Shown here in pieces: positions 24,739 to 34,000 of a stretch of DNA of 64,000 nt (position 1 is the first letter of the stretch; each line of letters begins with the position of its first letter). Source of the DNA: Herbaspirillum rhizosphaerae_A (GTDB lineage: Bacteria > Pseudomonadota > Gammaproteobacteria > Burkholderiales > Burkholderiaceae_D); NCBI RefSeq assembly GCF_046025915.1, contig NZ_JAQQFR010000008.1:62001-126000 (forward strand), given 5' to 3'. Position numbers and translations under genes: made by a program. The notes beneath the pieces were generated by a model. The model ran no database searches. It had not been told where the DNA came from and worked only from the letters and a program-made list of their open reading frames with translations.

Positions 24739-26355
24739 TCAGCGCTTGCGGCGGGATAGCAGCCATGCCGCTGCCAGCGAGACAATTGCCAGCGCCAGCA
24801 TCAGCTTGTTGCCGAACAGAATGTACGGCGTCTGGCCCTGATAGCCTTGCACCGATGCACTCAGCATATTGCGTGTGTAGGGCTGCAATTCGGAGATCAC
24901 CTGCCCGTTTGGCCCGATCACGGCGGTCGCGCCGGTATTGGTTGAGCGCAGCATCGGACGACCGGTTTCCAGGGAGCGCATCTGCGAGATCTGCAGATGT
25001 TGTGGTAAGGCGATGGAATTGCCGAACCAGGCGATATTCGACAGATTCAGAAGAATGCTGGCCTGTGGCAGACCGGCGTAATAGGCACCAGCCAACTGGG
25101 TGGCGATTTCTTCGCCGAACAAATCCTCATAGCAGATGTTTGGCATGACCCATTGCTGTTTCACTGCAAACGGCAGTTGCAACGGGTTACCGCGCGTCAT
25201 GTCGCCGAGTGGAATGCTCATCATATCGACAAACCAGCGGAAACCGAACGGGATGAATTCGCCGAAAGGCACCAGATGGTGCTTGTCATAGCGATAAGGA
25301 CTTTTGGCGCTGGCCGGATCGGGAGAAAAACCGATCACACTGTTGGCGTACTGGTTGGGGCCGTCAGACAGAGGAATGCCCAGCGCGAGATGGCTGCCGG
25401 AGGTCTGGACGAAACGGATCAACCGCGCCAGATAATCTGGCGGCAACTGCTGCGGCAGCAGCGGTACGGCGGTTTCTGGCGTGGCGATCAGATCGGCGGG
25501 CGCGCTGCGGATCATCTCGTCGTACATGTTCAACGTAGACAGCAGCGCTTCGTTGGAAAATTTCATTTCTTGAGGAATATTTCCCTGCAGTAAGCGCGCT
25601 GTGATTGGTTGGCCGACAGGTGTTGTCCATTGCACCAAATGCAAGGCTGCGCCTGCACATGCCAGCAATACTGCCAGCACTGCGGGCAGGATGCGTCGAC
25701 CTGAACGCAGGCTCACCATCGCCAGACAGCCGGCGATGACGGCTGCAATCCAGGCCAGGCCGTAGACACCGGTGATGGGAGCAAAACCAGCTAGTGGGCC
25801 GACGTTATGCGCGTAGCCGGAAGTGAGCCAGGGAAATCCCGTGAACAGCCATCCGCGAACCCATTCCGACAAAGCCCACAAGGCTGGCAGCACCAGCAAC
25901 AGCAACACGGCGGACGATATCTGCCAGCGCTGTCTGGCCCAACCTGCCAGTCCTGCTGTAAGCGCTGCATAAATGCCGAGATAGGCCGCCAGCAAGCCGA
26001 CTGCCAAAGCCGCCATCCATCCCGCCATGCCACCATAGTCGTGCATGCTGATGTACAGCCAGTGCACGCCGCAGGCCGCCCAGCCAAAGCCATACAGCCA
26101 GCCGGTAAGTGCATTGCGCCTGAACGACGTTGTGCGGCTGATCTGGCGGAACAGCCACGCCAGCGTCAGAATCTGAATCGGCCAGATGTTGAAGGGCGCG
26201 AAGGCCAGAACATTGAGCACGCCTGCCAGCAAAGCGATGAGCGGCGTCCACCTTGTCGCCGCAGTTGACGTTTCAACCTGAGGGGACGAGGCGGACGCAG
26301 TCAGGGCATCCGTTGCAGTGTCTGTGCCGTCGGTGGAGTGAGTCGGGAGGTTCAC
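24739..26355 (-). CDS. lnt: Apolipoprotein N-acyltransferase
   Basis: Inner-membrane enzyme adding the third acyl chain to lipoproteins. The catalytic triad of the nitrilase-like domain is visible: Glu in A-T-P-E-T-A-V-P, Lys in Y-D-K-H-H-L-V-P-F-G-E, Cys in N-I-C-Y-E-D-L-F-G. Several N-terminal membrane helices and one at the C-terminus flank it. The frame is open far upstream through corC, but the GTG at 26353-26355, ten bases after the corC stop, gives a normal 538-residue protein; it has no strong ribosome site, suggesting coupling to corC. Confidence 0.92.
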   Translation of the reverse strand: MNLPTHSTDGTDTATDALTASASSPQVETSTAATRWTPLIALLAGVLNVLAFAPFNIWPIQILTLAWLFRQISRTTSFRRNALTGWLYGFGWAACGVHWLYISMHDYGGMAGWMAALAVGLLAAYLGIYAALTAGLAGWARQRWQISSAVLLLLVLPALWALSEWVRGWLFTGFPWLTSGYAHNVGPLAGFAPITGVYGLAWIAAVIAGCLAMVSLRSGRRILPAVLAVLLACAGAALHLVQWTTPVGQPITARLLQGNIPQEMKFSNEALLSTLNMYDEMIRSAPADLIATPETAVPLLPQQLPPDYLARLIRFVQTSGSHLALGIPLSDGPNQYANSVIGFSPDPASAKSPYRYDKHHLVPFGEFIPFGFRWFVDMMSIPLGDMTRGNPLQLPFAVKQQWVMPNICYEDLFGEEIATQLAGAYYAGLPQASILLNLSNIAWFGNSIALPQHLQISQMRSLETGRPMLRSTNTGATAVIGPNGQVISELQPYTRNMLSASVQGYQGQTPYILFGNKLMLALAIVSLAAAWLLSRRKR

Positions 26356-26365
26356 GCAGGGAAAC

Positions 26366-27250
26366 TTATTCTTCCTCGGCTGCCGGGTTTTCCGGCAGTT
26401 TTTCCACCAGCAGCACGTGTGCCTGGCGGGCGTCGGCGCGCAGCACTTCGAAGTGCATGCCGGCGATGTCGAACTCGTCGCCCTTGCGCGGCACGCGGCC
26501 GAGATGGTTGGCGACCAGACCGCCGATGGTGTCGGCATCTTCGTCGGAGAATTCGGTTTCCAGGGTTTCGTTGAACTGGGTGATTTCTGTCAGACCCTTG
26601 ATGCGCCAGCGTGGGCCGTTGGCACCGTCCTTGATGGCAAGGATGTTGTCTTCTTCTTCGTCAAAATCGTATTCGTCTTCGATATCGCCGACGATTTGCT
26701 CCAGCACGTCTTCAATCGTGATCAGACCAGCAACGCCGCCGTACTCGTCGACGACGATGGCCATATGGTTGCGATTGGCACGGAAGTCGCGCAGCAACAC
26801 GTTGAGGCGTTTCGATTCGGGGATGAAGACGGCGGGGCGCAGCATGTCGCGCACGTCGAAAGAGTCTTCCGCGTAATAACGCAGCAGATCCTTGGCCAGC
26901 AAGACACCGATCACCTTGTCGCGCTCTCCTTCGACAGCCGGAAAGCGGGAATGCGAAGTCGACAGCACTTCCGGCATCCAGGTTTCGATCGGTTTGGTGA
27001 TGTCGATGGTGTCCATTTGCGAACGCGGCACCATGATGTCGCGTACGGCCAGATCGGATACCTGAAACACGCCTTCAATCATCGACAGCGCATCGGCGTC
27101 AATCAGATTGCGCTCGTGGGCGTCTTGCAGGACTTCGAGCAACTCTGCTCGGTTTTCAGGTTCAGGGGAGATGAGTGCAGTGAGACGTTCAAATAAAGAA
27201 CGGTGTGGTTTAGCGTCAATGGATTTGACGCTACTAGGGTGATCTTGCAT
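26366..27250 (-). CDS. corC: CorC/YbeX family CBS-domain protein
   Basis: A 294-residue cytoplasmic protein with two CBS domains (~residues 65-195; V-R-D-I-M-V-P-R-S-Q at the start of the first) and a C-terminal CorC_HlyC transporter-associated domain (~210-290). The family is linked to magnesium/cobalt resistance and, as YbeX, to ribosome/RNA metabolism; no DUF21 membrane part is present. In E. coli ybeX sits directly between ybeY and lnt. Here lnt follows by ten bases, but ybeY is about 2.6 kb away with other genes between. Confidence 0.9.
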   Translation of the reverse strand: MQDHPSSVKSIDAKPHRSLFERLTALISPEPENRAELLEVLQDAHERNLIDADALSMIEGVFQVSDLAVRDIMVPRSQMDTIDITKPIETWMPEVLSTSHSRFPAVEGERDKVIGVLLAKDLLRYYAEDSFDVRDMLRPAVFIPESKRLNVLLRDFRANRNHMAIVVDEYGGVAGLITIEDVLEQIVGDIEDEYDFDEEEDNILAIKDGANGPRWRIKGLTEITQFNETLETEFSDEDADTIGGLVANHLGRVPRKGDEFDIAGMHFEVLRADARQAHVLLVEKLPENPAAEEE

Positions 27251-27451
27251 ATGGCGTGAGCCGTGGGTCCGACGTTGTTTCGATGAGCCATAGGATACAA
27301 CAAATATATGACAAATCTACTAAAACGCGATTTCGCGCTCTGAGCGAACAACGAATGAAGCAGACGGAATGTCGCAAATAACAACAGTTTCCGGATGGAC
27401 ATGTCCGCAGCATGCGCATGCCGCGAACATGTCGAAAGAAACGAAGGGTGA

Positions 27452-27706
27452 TTACTTCTTCATTTCGTCCTTGGCCATGCCGTCTTTCGCCATACCATCC
27501 TTAGCCATGCCGTCTTTGGCCATGGAGTCCTTGCTCATGGAGTCTTTCTTTTTCATCTTGTCTTTCTTCATGCCGTCTTTTTTCATGCTGTCCTTCGACA
27601 TCGAATCCTTGGCCATGTCGTCCTTGGCCATGGTGTCAGCAGCGTAGGCGCCCGAAACGGCAGCCATCATCAAACAGGCGAACAGAGTAGAGAGTGCTTT
27701 TTTCAT
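27452..27706 (-). CDS. Secreted methionine-rich MXKDX-repeat protein
   Basis: An 84-residue protein: signal peptide (residues 1 to ~22, ending G-A-Y-A-A), then about 12 imperfect pentads of the form M-A/S/K-K-D-S/G/D. The mature part has 12 methionines in about 62 residues (near 20%) plus many Lys and Asp, and no cysteine. It matches the pentapeptide MXKDX-repeat family, whose function is not firmly known. The gene has a strong AGGAG site and lies 75 bases after the molybdoenzyme gene on the same strand. The methionine content and neighbours suggest a sacrificial periplasmic methionine pool, like MrpX of Azospira (inference). Confidence 0.85.
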   Translation of the reverse strand: MKKALSTLFACLMMAAVSGAYAADTMAKDDMAKDSMSKDSMKKDGMKKDKMKKKDSMSKDSMAKDGMAKDGMAKDGMAKDEMKK

Positions 27707-27781
27707 GTGGAGCTCCTAGAAATAAAAAATGGTAAAAAAGTGGCAAAAGCGCCATGAACCCGGCAATGACTTGGCAACTTG

Positions 27782-28567
<786 letters not shown>

Positions 28568-28580
28568 GATGATGTCCTCC

Positions 28581-29213
28581 TTAGCGTCCGCGCAGCATGG
28601 CGAGCAGGGTGCGCGGTACCAGCGCCACCATGACGATGTGCACGACGATGAACAGCACCAGAAAACTCATCGCGAAAAAATGCACGATGCGCGCATTGTC
28701 AAAACCACCCATCAAGTCGCGCAGCAAGGGAAACTGCACCGATTTCCAGATCGCCAGACCGGATACCACAATCAGAATGAGATCGGCGATGACGGACAGA
28801 TAAGCCAGCTTTTGTACCGCGTTATAGTGATCGAGCGACGCGTGCTGCAGCTTGCCTTTCAGCGCTTGTACAAAGTCACGCAGCACTTCCTTCGGGCGCA
28901 ACGGAAAGAATTTGCGTTGCGCACGTCCGCTCAGCAGATTGAGTGAGAGATACACGAGTCCGTTGATCGCCAGCAGCCACATCGCAGCAAAATGCCATTG
29001 CAATGCGCCGCCCAGCCAGCCGCCCAGCGTCCATTCTTTTGGAAACACGAAGGGAAAAATGGGCGAAGCATTGTAGATGCGCCAGCCGCTGGCGATCATG
29101 ATCACGACAGAGAAGGCATTGATCCAGTGCGTTACGCGCAACCACAGCGGGTGCACTGTCTTGGCGGGCGGAACGTCTGGGGTGGTCGGCATGACCGATA
29201 GGGAAGCTTTCAC
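28581..29213 (-). CDS. Membrane cytochrome b (b561/YedZ1-like)
   Basis: A 210-residue inner-membrane protein with four hydrophobic helices (roughly 30-48, 70-92, 135-155, 172-198) and histidines placed for b-type haem: H in R-V-T-H-W-I-N, H in L-Q-W-H-F-A, and two in H-F-F-A-M-S-F-L-V-L-F-I-V-V-H. It is first in the operon, with AGGAGA seven bases before the ATG, and ends 13 bases before the molybdoenzyme. It probably carries quinol electrons to that periplasmic enzyme, as YedZ-type partners do. Confidence 0.85.
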   Translation of the reverse strand: MKASLSVMPTTPDVPPAKTVHPLWLRVTHWINAFSVVIMIASGWRIYNASPIFPFVFPKEWTLGGWLGGALQWHFAAMWLLAINGLVYLSLNLLSGRAQRKFFPLRPKEVLRDFVQALKGKLQHASLDHYNAVQKLAYLSVIADLILIVVSGLAIWKSVQFPLLRDLMGGFDNARIVHFFAMSFLVLFIVVHIVMVALVPRTLLAMLRGR

Positions 29214-29351
29214 AATCGTCTCCTGATTACATAGTGCGATGCAAAACGTCTTCGATCAGATTCGTGTGAGGCGTTTTGCGATTCTATGCCCCTTGGTCGT
29301 AGCGATCGGGTGATTTCTTACAGGCGGAGAGAAAAAAATGAAAACGGCAGG

Positions 29352-29402
29352 ACATTTTGCCAACACTTAAAAAATTTAGCGAGAAAGTGGTCAGCAAAAT
29401 GT
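29352..29402. repeat. Inverted repeat in the cytochrome b / zinc-finger spacer
   Basis: Perfect nine-base arms ACATTTTGC (29352-29360) and GCAAAATGT (29394-29402) around a 33-base A+T-rich centre. It lies between the divergent cytochrome b operon (start 29213) and the zinc-finger gene (start 29494), so an operator role is possible. The arms are too far apart for a simple dimer site. Confidence 0.4.
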
Positions 29403-29493
29403 AAGAATTCGGGGCGATTGCCGACTAAACGATATGGAACCGGCGAATTGGGTGACGGCGCGTCATCTACAATGACGTCACTGGAGAGAATAA

Positions 29494-29667
29494 ATGAAAT
29501 GCAAGGAAGCACACCGCGTCTTGTGCGAGGCGCAAGACAATAAACTATCGTTTGCCCGAAGGCTGGCGCTGCGCTGGCATCTCGCTATTTGCGACCGTTG
29601 CACGCGCTTTGGACAGCAGTTGGAATTTTTGCGGACAGCGGTCAGACGCTACCGCGACAAGGAATAA
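29494..29667 (+). CDS. Small zf-HC2-like zinc-binding protein
   Basis: A 57-residue ORF starting M-K-C-K-E-A-H-R-V-L-C, with H-L-A-I-C-D-R-C (HxxxCxxC) near residues 29-36, and ending in a basic stretch. The pattern resembles the zinc-binding module of ZAS/zf-HC2 anti-sigma factors, but there is no membrane helix and no sigma-factor gene beside it. GGAGAG is well spaced before the ATG and the codon use looks normal, so it is probably real. It is divergent from the cytochrome b/molybdoenzyme/Met-rich-peptide genes and might regulate them. Confidence 0.6.
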   Translation: MKCKEAHRVLCEAQDNKLSFARRLALRWHLAICDRCTRFGQQLEFLRTAVRRYRDKE

Positions 29668-29819
29668 GTATCAGCGTCAGTACGGCATCGGTGTTGAAAT
29701 AAACGATGCCGCAAAGCATTACACCAATTGTTGCACTATGGACATCGAGCCACCTTAGATGATGGCCTGAAGCAAAAATGAACGGCGGCACGCCTCAATC
29801 GGCGATGCGGGTTTCCAGC

Positions 29820-30278
29820 TCAGCTGCGTTCGGCGTAAGGATTGTCGAAGCCCAGACCCGCCAGAATCTCCGTCTCCAAAGCTTCCATCTCGGTCGCTTC
29901 TTCCTCTTCTTCGTGATCGTAGCCTTGCGCATGCAACACGCCATGGACGATCAGGTGCGCCGCATGATCCAGCAGCGGCTTCTTTTGCTCAGCCGCTTCT
30001 TTTTCAAGCACGTCGGTACACAGGATGATGTCGGCCTGCGTGACTTCGCTGTCTTCATCTTCTGTGTAGGCAAACGTCAGCACGTTGGTGGCGTAATCCT
30101 TGCCGCGATAGTCGCGGTTCAGAGTCTGGCCTTCTTCAGCATCGACAAAACGAATCGTCAACTCGGCAGGCGCAAACAGCGCCGCCTGAATCCATCGGCG
30201 GATCTGCGGGCGCGGTACGCTTTCTTTCAAACGTGGATCGGCGTATTGGACGGAAAGAGTCAGTTTATTTTTTTGCAT
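29820..30278 (-). CDS. ybeY: Endoribonuclease YbeY
   Basis: Zinc-dependent single-strand endoribonuclease in 16S rRNA 3'-end maturation and ribosome quality control. The 152-residue protein has the family metal site H-G-V-L-H-A-Q-G-Y-D-H (HGxLHxxGYDH). Its start overlaps the end of phoH by 14 bases, so the two are coupled. It is the last gene of the miaB-phoH-ybeY unit. No strong terminator was found downstream. Confidence 0.93.
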   Translation of the reverse strand: MQKNKLTLSVQYADPRLKESVPRPQIRRWIQAALFAPAELTIRFVDAEEGQTLNRDYRGKDYATNVLTFAYTEDEDSEVTQADIILCTDVLEKEAAEQKKPLLDHAAHLIVHGVLHAQGYDHEEEEEATEMEALETEILAGLGFDNPYAERS

Positions 30279-31350
30279 GACGTGGCTTGGCTGACTGAGT
30301 CAGGCCCTGGCTGAGACGTTTGACGGCGTTGTTGGAAGTGATGTGAGCATTGCCATTTGGCGCTGCAGCTTCATACGCATCGACGATGCGCGCCACCATC
30401 GGATGGCGCACCACGTCGCTGCTGGTGAAACGCGAGAACGCGATGCCGCGCACATCGTGCAGCACATTCAGCGCATCGATCAGGCCGCTCTTCTGGCCAT
30501 GATGCAAGTCGATCTGCGTGACGTCGCCGGTCACCACGGCCTTGCTGCCGAAACCGATACGGGTGAGGAACATCTTCATCTGTTCCGGCGTCGTGTTTTG
30601 CGCTTCATCGAGAATGATAAAGGCGTGGTTCAGCGTGCGGCCGCGCATATAGGCCAGCGGTGCGATCTCGATCGCCTGCTTTTCAAACAGCTTCTGTGTG
30701 CGGTCAAAACCGAGCAGGTCGTACAGCGCGTCATACAGCGGACGCAGATACGGATCCACCTTTTGCGCCAGATCGCCCGGCAAGAAGCCCAGACGTTCGC
30801 CGGCTTCTACCGCCGGACGCGTCAGCACAATGCGTTGCACGGCATCGCGTTCCAGCGCATCGACAGCGCAGGCAACGGCAAGATAAGTCTTGCCGGTACC
30901 GGCCGGGCCGACGCCGAAGGTGATGTCGTGTTCCAGAATCGCGTGCAGATATTCGCTCTGATGTGGTGTGCGACCGCGCAGGTCGTGCTTGCGCGTTTTC
31001 AGCACCGGGCTTTCGATTTCAGTCTTTTCTGTCTTGTCGATGGCGGTATCTGCATCACCGAGTTCAGCATCGATGGTCGCTGTGGCACGTTGTTCGACCA
31101 GCGCCAGTTGAACATCTTCCACCGACACCGGCTTGTCCGCCAAGGCGTAAAAGCGTTCGAGAATGGTGACTGCGCGTTCTGCGTTGGTGCCGCTGGCGAT
31201 GAATTTTTCGCCGCGACGGAAAATCGTCACATCGAGAGCGGAGGAAATTTGCCTCAGGTTTTCATCCAAAGGACCGCACAGATGCGCCAGACGTTTGTTG
31301 TCGAGCGGTTGCGGGATGAAGTACTGAGGCTGGCTGGGTGATTTTTTCAA
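30265..31350 (-). CDS. ybeZ: PhoH-family ATPase (YbeZ)
   Basis: A 361-residue P-loop protein of the PhoH/YbeZ family. The Walker A motif G-P-A-G-T-G-K-T follows an N-terminal KH-like segment, and the Walker B region reads F-I-I-L-D-E-A-Q-N. It works with YbeY in RNA metabolism in other bacteria, which the 14-base overlap supports. The first codon giving the family N-terminus (M-K-K-S-P-S) is TTG at 31348-31350, with no strong ribosome site; no better start is seen close by. Confidence 0.92.
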   Translation of the reverse strand: MKKSPSQPQYFIPQPLDNKRLAHLCGPLDENLRQISSALDVTIFRRGEKFIASGTNAERAVTILERFYALADKPVSVEDVQLALVEQRATATIDAELGDADTAIDKTEKTEIESPVLKTRKHDLRGRTPHQSEYLHAILEHDITFGVGPAGTGKTYLAVACAVDALERDAVQRIVLTRPAVEAGERLGFLPGDLAQKVDPYLRPLYDALYDLLGFDRTQKLFEKQAIEIAPLAYMRGRTLNHAFIILDEAQNTTPEQMKMFLTRIGFGSKAVVTGDVTQIDLHHGQKSGLIDALNVLHDVRGIAFSRFTSSDVVRHPMVARIVDAYEAAAPNGNAHITSNNAVKRLSQGLTQSAKPRHAKK

Positions 31351-31395
31351 TCTGGCTCGTTATCGGTAAGTAGAGATTGGATTGGAATTCAGGGA

Positions 31396-32736
31396 TTATT
31401 GCTTGACCACGATTTCGCCACGCAGCGAGAAAGAGGATGTTTGCAGAATCGAGACATCGATCATCTGGCCGATCAGACGCGTACCGTTCGGGCCGCCGTC
31501 AAAATTGACCACGCGGTTGTTTTCGGTACGACCTTGCAGCTCGTTCGGATCCTTCTTCGACGGGCCTTCCACCAGGATACGCTGCACTGAACCGACCATG
31601 CTCTGGCTGATCTTGTTGGCGTTTTCCTGAACGACCGCCTGCAAATGCTGCAGGCGTTTCAGTTTGACTTCATACGGCGTGTCGTCGGCCAGGTTGGCGG
31701 CCGGTGTGCCGGGACGCGGGCTGAACACGAAGCTGAAGCTGGAGTCGTAGCCGATGTCGGTGATCAGCTTCATCAGTGCGTTGAAATCTTCATCGGTCTC
31801 GCCCGGGAAGCCGACGATGAAGTCGCTGGAGATGGCGATGTTCGGACGCACTTCACGCAGGCGGCGCAGTACCGATTTGTATTCCAGCGCTGTGTAACCA
31901 CGCTTCATCGCCGCCAGGATACGGTCGGAGCCGTGTTGCGCCGGCAGGTACAGGTGATCCACCAGCTTCGGCACCTTGGCGTAGGTGTCGATCAGGCGCT
32001 GTGTGAATTCCTTCGGATGGCTGGTGACGAAGCGAATGCGCTCGATGCCGGGGATGTCGGCGATATATTCGATCAGCAACGCAAAGTCGGCGATTTCGCC
32101 ATCGGCCATTGCGCCGCGGAAGGCGTTGACGTTCTGGCCTAGCAAAGTGACTTCCTTGACGCCTTGCTCGGCCAGTCCGGCCACTTCGGTCAGCACGTCT
32201 TCAAAGCGGCGCGAGACTTCTTCGCCGCGCGTGTAAGGCACCACGCAATAGCTGCAATACTTGCTGCAACCTTCCATGATCGATACGTAGGCCGTTGCGC
32301 CTTCGACGCGGGCCGGCGGCATGTGGTCGAACTTTTCGATTTCCGGGAAGCTGATGTCGACCTGTGGACGGCCGGTAAAACGGCGCTCGCTGATCAGTTG
32401 CGGCAGGCGGTGCAGGGTTTGCGGGCCGAATACCATGTCGACGTAGGGCGCGCGCTTGACGATGGCTTCGCCTTCTTGCGAGGCCACGCAGCCGCCGACG
32501 CCGATCAGCAGGTCGGGATTATTTTTCTTCAGCTCGCGCAGGCGGCCGAGGTCGGAGAACACTTTTTCCTGTGCCTTTTCACGCACCGAACAGGTATTGA
32601 GCAAGATGATGTCCGCATCTTCCGGCTTGTCGGTCTTGATCAGGCCATCGGAGGCGTTGAGCACATCGGCCATCTTGTCCGAGTCGTACTCGTTCATCTG
32701 GCAGCCGAAGGTTTTGATGAATACTTTTTTCTGCAT
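31396..32736 (-). CDS. miaB: tRNA-2-methylthio-N6-dimethylallyladenosine synthase
   Basis: Radical-SAM methylthiotransferase that converts i6A37 to ms2i6A37 in tRNAs. About 446 residues: N-terminal MTTase domain (F-G-C-Q-M-N, then other conserved Cys), the radical-SAM C-S-K-Y-C-S-Y-C motif, and a C-terminal TRAM domain. I start at the ATG at 32734-32736; the frame is open three codons further to a TTG. It lies 45 bases upstream of phoH. Its substrate is made by MiaA, encoded at 35464-36423 in this window. A leader of about 200 nt with tandem repeats precedes it. Confidence 0.95.
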   Translation of the reverse strand: MQKKVFIKTFGCQMNEYDSDKMADVLNASDGLIKTDKPEDADIILLNTCSVREKAQEKVFSDLGRLRELKKNNPDLLIGVGGCVASQEGEAIVKRAPYVDMVFGPQTLHRLPQLISERRFTGRPQVDISFPEIEKFDHMPPARVEGATAYVSIMEGCSKYCSYCVVPYTRGEEVSRRFEDVLTEVAGLAEQGVKEVTLLGQNVNAFRGAMADGEIADFALLIEYIADIPGIERIRFVTSHPKEFTQRLIDTYAKVPKLVDHLYLPAQHGSDRILAAMKRGYTALEYKSVLRRLREVRPNIAISSDFIVGFPGETDEDFNALMKLITDIGYDSSFSFVFSPRPGTPAANLADDTPYEVKLKRLQHLQAVVQENANKISQSMVGSVQRILVEGPSKKDPNELQGRTENNRVVNFDGGPNGTRLIGQMIDVSILQTSSFSLRGEIVVKQ

Positions 32737-32838
32737 AGTTGTCAATCAAGCATGAGGGCGCGGCAGGGAGTCAGAGTCGGTGCCGGCAAGGGGAAGCAGA
32801 GGCGAATCGCATATTGTTGCCGCCCGGCGCGGATTGCA

Positions 32839-32874
32839 TTCAGTTGCAAATTCAGTCGCAAGTTCAATTGCAAA
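32839..32874. repeat. 12-bp tandem repeat x3 in the miaB leader
   Basis: Three contiguous imperfect 12-base units: TTCAGTTGCAAA (32839-32850), TTCAGTCGCAAG (32851-32862) and TTCAATTGCAAA (32863-32874). They lie between the candidate miaB promoter and its ATG, in the 300-base miaB/LysR spacer, which contains no convincing gene. Confidence 0.75.
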
Positions 32875-32949
32875 ACCAGCGAGATAGCTGTCTTGCGGCG
32901 CGGGTAAGGCGAGTGCGGATCGTAGTCCCATGCACTTCCAAGGTTCGCG

Positions 32950-32958
32950 ATTATAGCA
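32950..32958 (-). promoter_or_regulatory. Extended -10 promoter candidate for miaB
   Basis: On the minus strand the site reads TGCTATAAT, a perfect -10 hexamer with the TGn extension. No -35 match is apparent, as expected for extended -10 promoters. Transcription would start near 32943, giving a 5' leader of about 207 nt before the miaB ATG. Confidence 0.5.
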
Positions 32959-33040
32959 CCGGATGCCTCGTGCAGCCGGGCAGCGGGCAGTCTGTGGCGA
33001 GGTTCTGCAACAGGTCGAAAAATGGTATTTCGGCAATAAA

Positions 33041-33982
33041 TCAGGCCTGCGCTGAAAAACAACTGTTCAACCAGTCCAGTACGGCGCGCAGACGCGGCAG
33101 GGATTTCAAATCGCGGTGATAGACCACCCAGATTTCCCGATGCAGCTGCGGCGCGGCTTCCGCCAGTTCCAGATCGGGTGCCAGCAAATACTGGGGTAAC
33201 AATGCCAGTCCCACGCCTGCACGTGCCGCCACGCATTGTGCCACCAGGCTGGTGCTGCGAAAGCGCACCGGGTTGTTGCCGGCATGGTCAGCCAGCCACA
33301 GCGTCTCCGGAATTTCCGGCACGCCATCGTCATAGCCGATGAAAGCTGCAGATGCGGGGTGATGGCGCCAGTCATCCACGCGCGCCTTGCTGCCGCACAG
33401 AAAGTAGCTGATCTTGCCCAGGCTTCTGGCAATCAGATCACCGTCCTGCGGCCTGGCAAAACGGATTGCCAGATCGGCGTCGCGTCGTGCCAGGCTGACG
33501 GTCTGATGGCTCATGCTGAACTCGATGTCCAGATTCGGCCATTGATCCAGCAGGGAAGGCAGGCGTGGCGCCAGAAACATCGTCGCCAGTGCATCCGTAC
33601 TTGCGATGCGCACCTTGCCTTCCATGCGGATATCTTCGCCAGCCAGTCTGCGCGCCAGTTGTGCCGTCTGCGCCTGCATCTCACGCGCGGCGCCCAGCAC
33701 CGTCTCGCCCAGGCGCGTCAGTTCTGTGTCGTCGCCGCGCCGTGTGAAGAGGGGGCCTTGCAAGGCAAGCTCCAGCATCTGCAGGCGTCTGCTTACGGTG
33801 GCATGCGTGACGTCCAGCGATCGTGCGGCTCCCGAGAAGCTGCCTGCTTCTACAAAGGCGGCAAAGGTGCGCAAGCCTTCCCAGTCCGCAGACAAGCTCT
33901 GTACAGGATGATTTGGAAGTGCTGTTAATTTATTCACGGGTGGCTGCTTATTTTTGCGAATTGATGTACGTATTTTAACCAT
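33041..33982 (-). CDS. LysR-family transcriptional regulator
   Basis: A 313-residue LysR-type regulator. The winged helix-turn-helix lies near residues 35-95 (G-S-F-S-G-A-A-R-S-L-D-V-T-H-A-T-V-S-R-R-L), followed by the periplasmic-binding-fold effector domain. The ATG at 33980-33982 leaves an unusually long N-terminal tail of about 34 residues; the GTG 16 codons on would shorten it. It is divergent from the isochorismatase-family gene, with a tandem-repeat array between, and probably controls that gene. The effector is unknown. Confidence 0.87.
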   Translation of the reverse strand: MVKIRTSIRKNKQPPVNKLTALPNHPVQSLSADWEGLRTFAAFVEAGSFSGAARSLDVTHATVSRRLQMLELALQGPLFTRRGDDTELTRLGETVLGAAREMQAQTAQLARRLAGEDIRMEGKVRIASTDALATMFLAPRLPSLLDQWPNLDIEFSMSHQTVSLARRDADLAIRFARPQDGDLIARSLGKISYFLCGSKARVDDWRHHPASAAFIGYDDGVPEIPETLWLADHAGNNPVRFRSTSLVAQCVAARAGVGLALLPQYLLAPDLELAEAAPQLHREIWVVYHRDLKSLPRLRAVLDWLNSCFSAQA

Positions 33983-34000
33983 CTACGATGGCTTCCGTTA

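Noticed and set aside
24739..26538. A longer version of Lnt (599 residues)
   Set aside because: The extra 61 codons lie inside corC in another frame and encode no family feature; the GTG just after corC gives the normal length.
29436..29464. ECF-sigma-like promoter (GGAACC ... CGTC) before the zinc-finger gene
   Set aside because: The spacing between the -35-like and -10-like elements is about 19-21 bases, outside the normal 15-17 range, so it is probably chance.
29740..29819. Possible terminator after ybeY (GGCG-TGC-CGCC then T-rich DNA)
   Set aside because: The stem is only four pairs; too weak to support.
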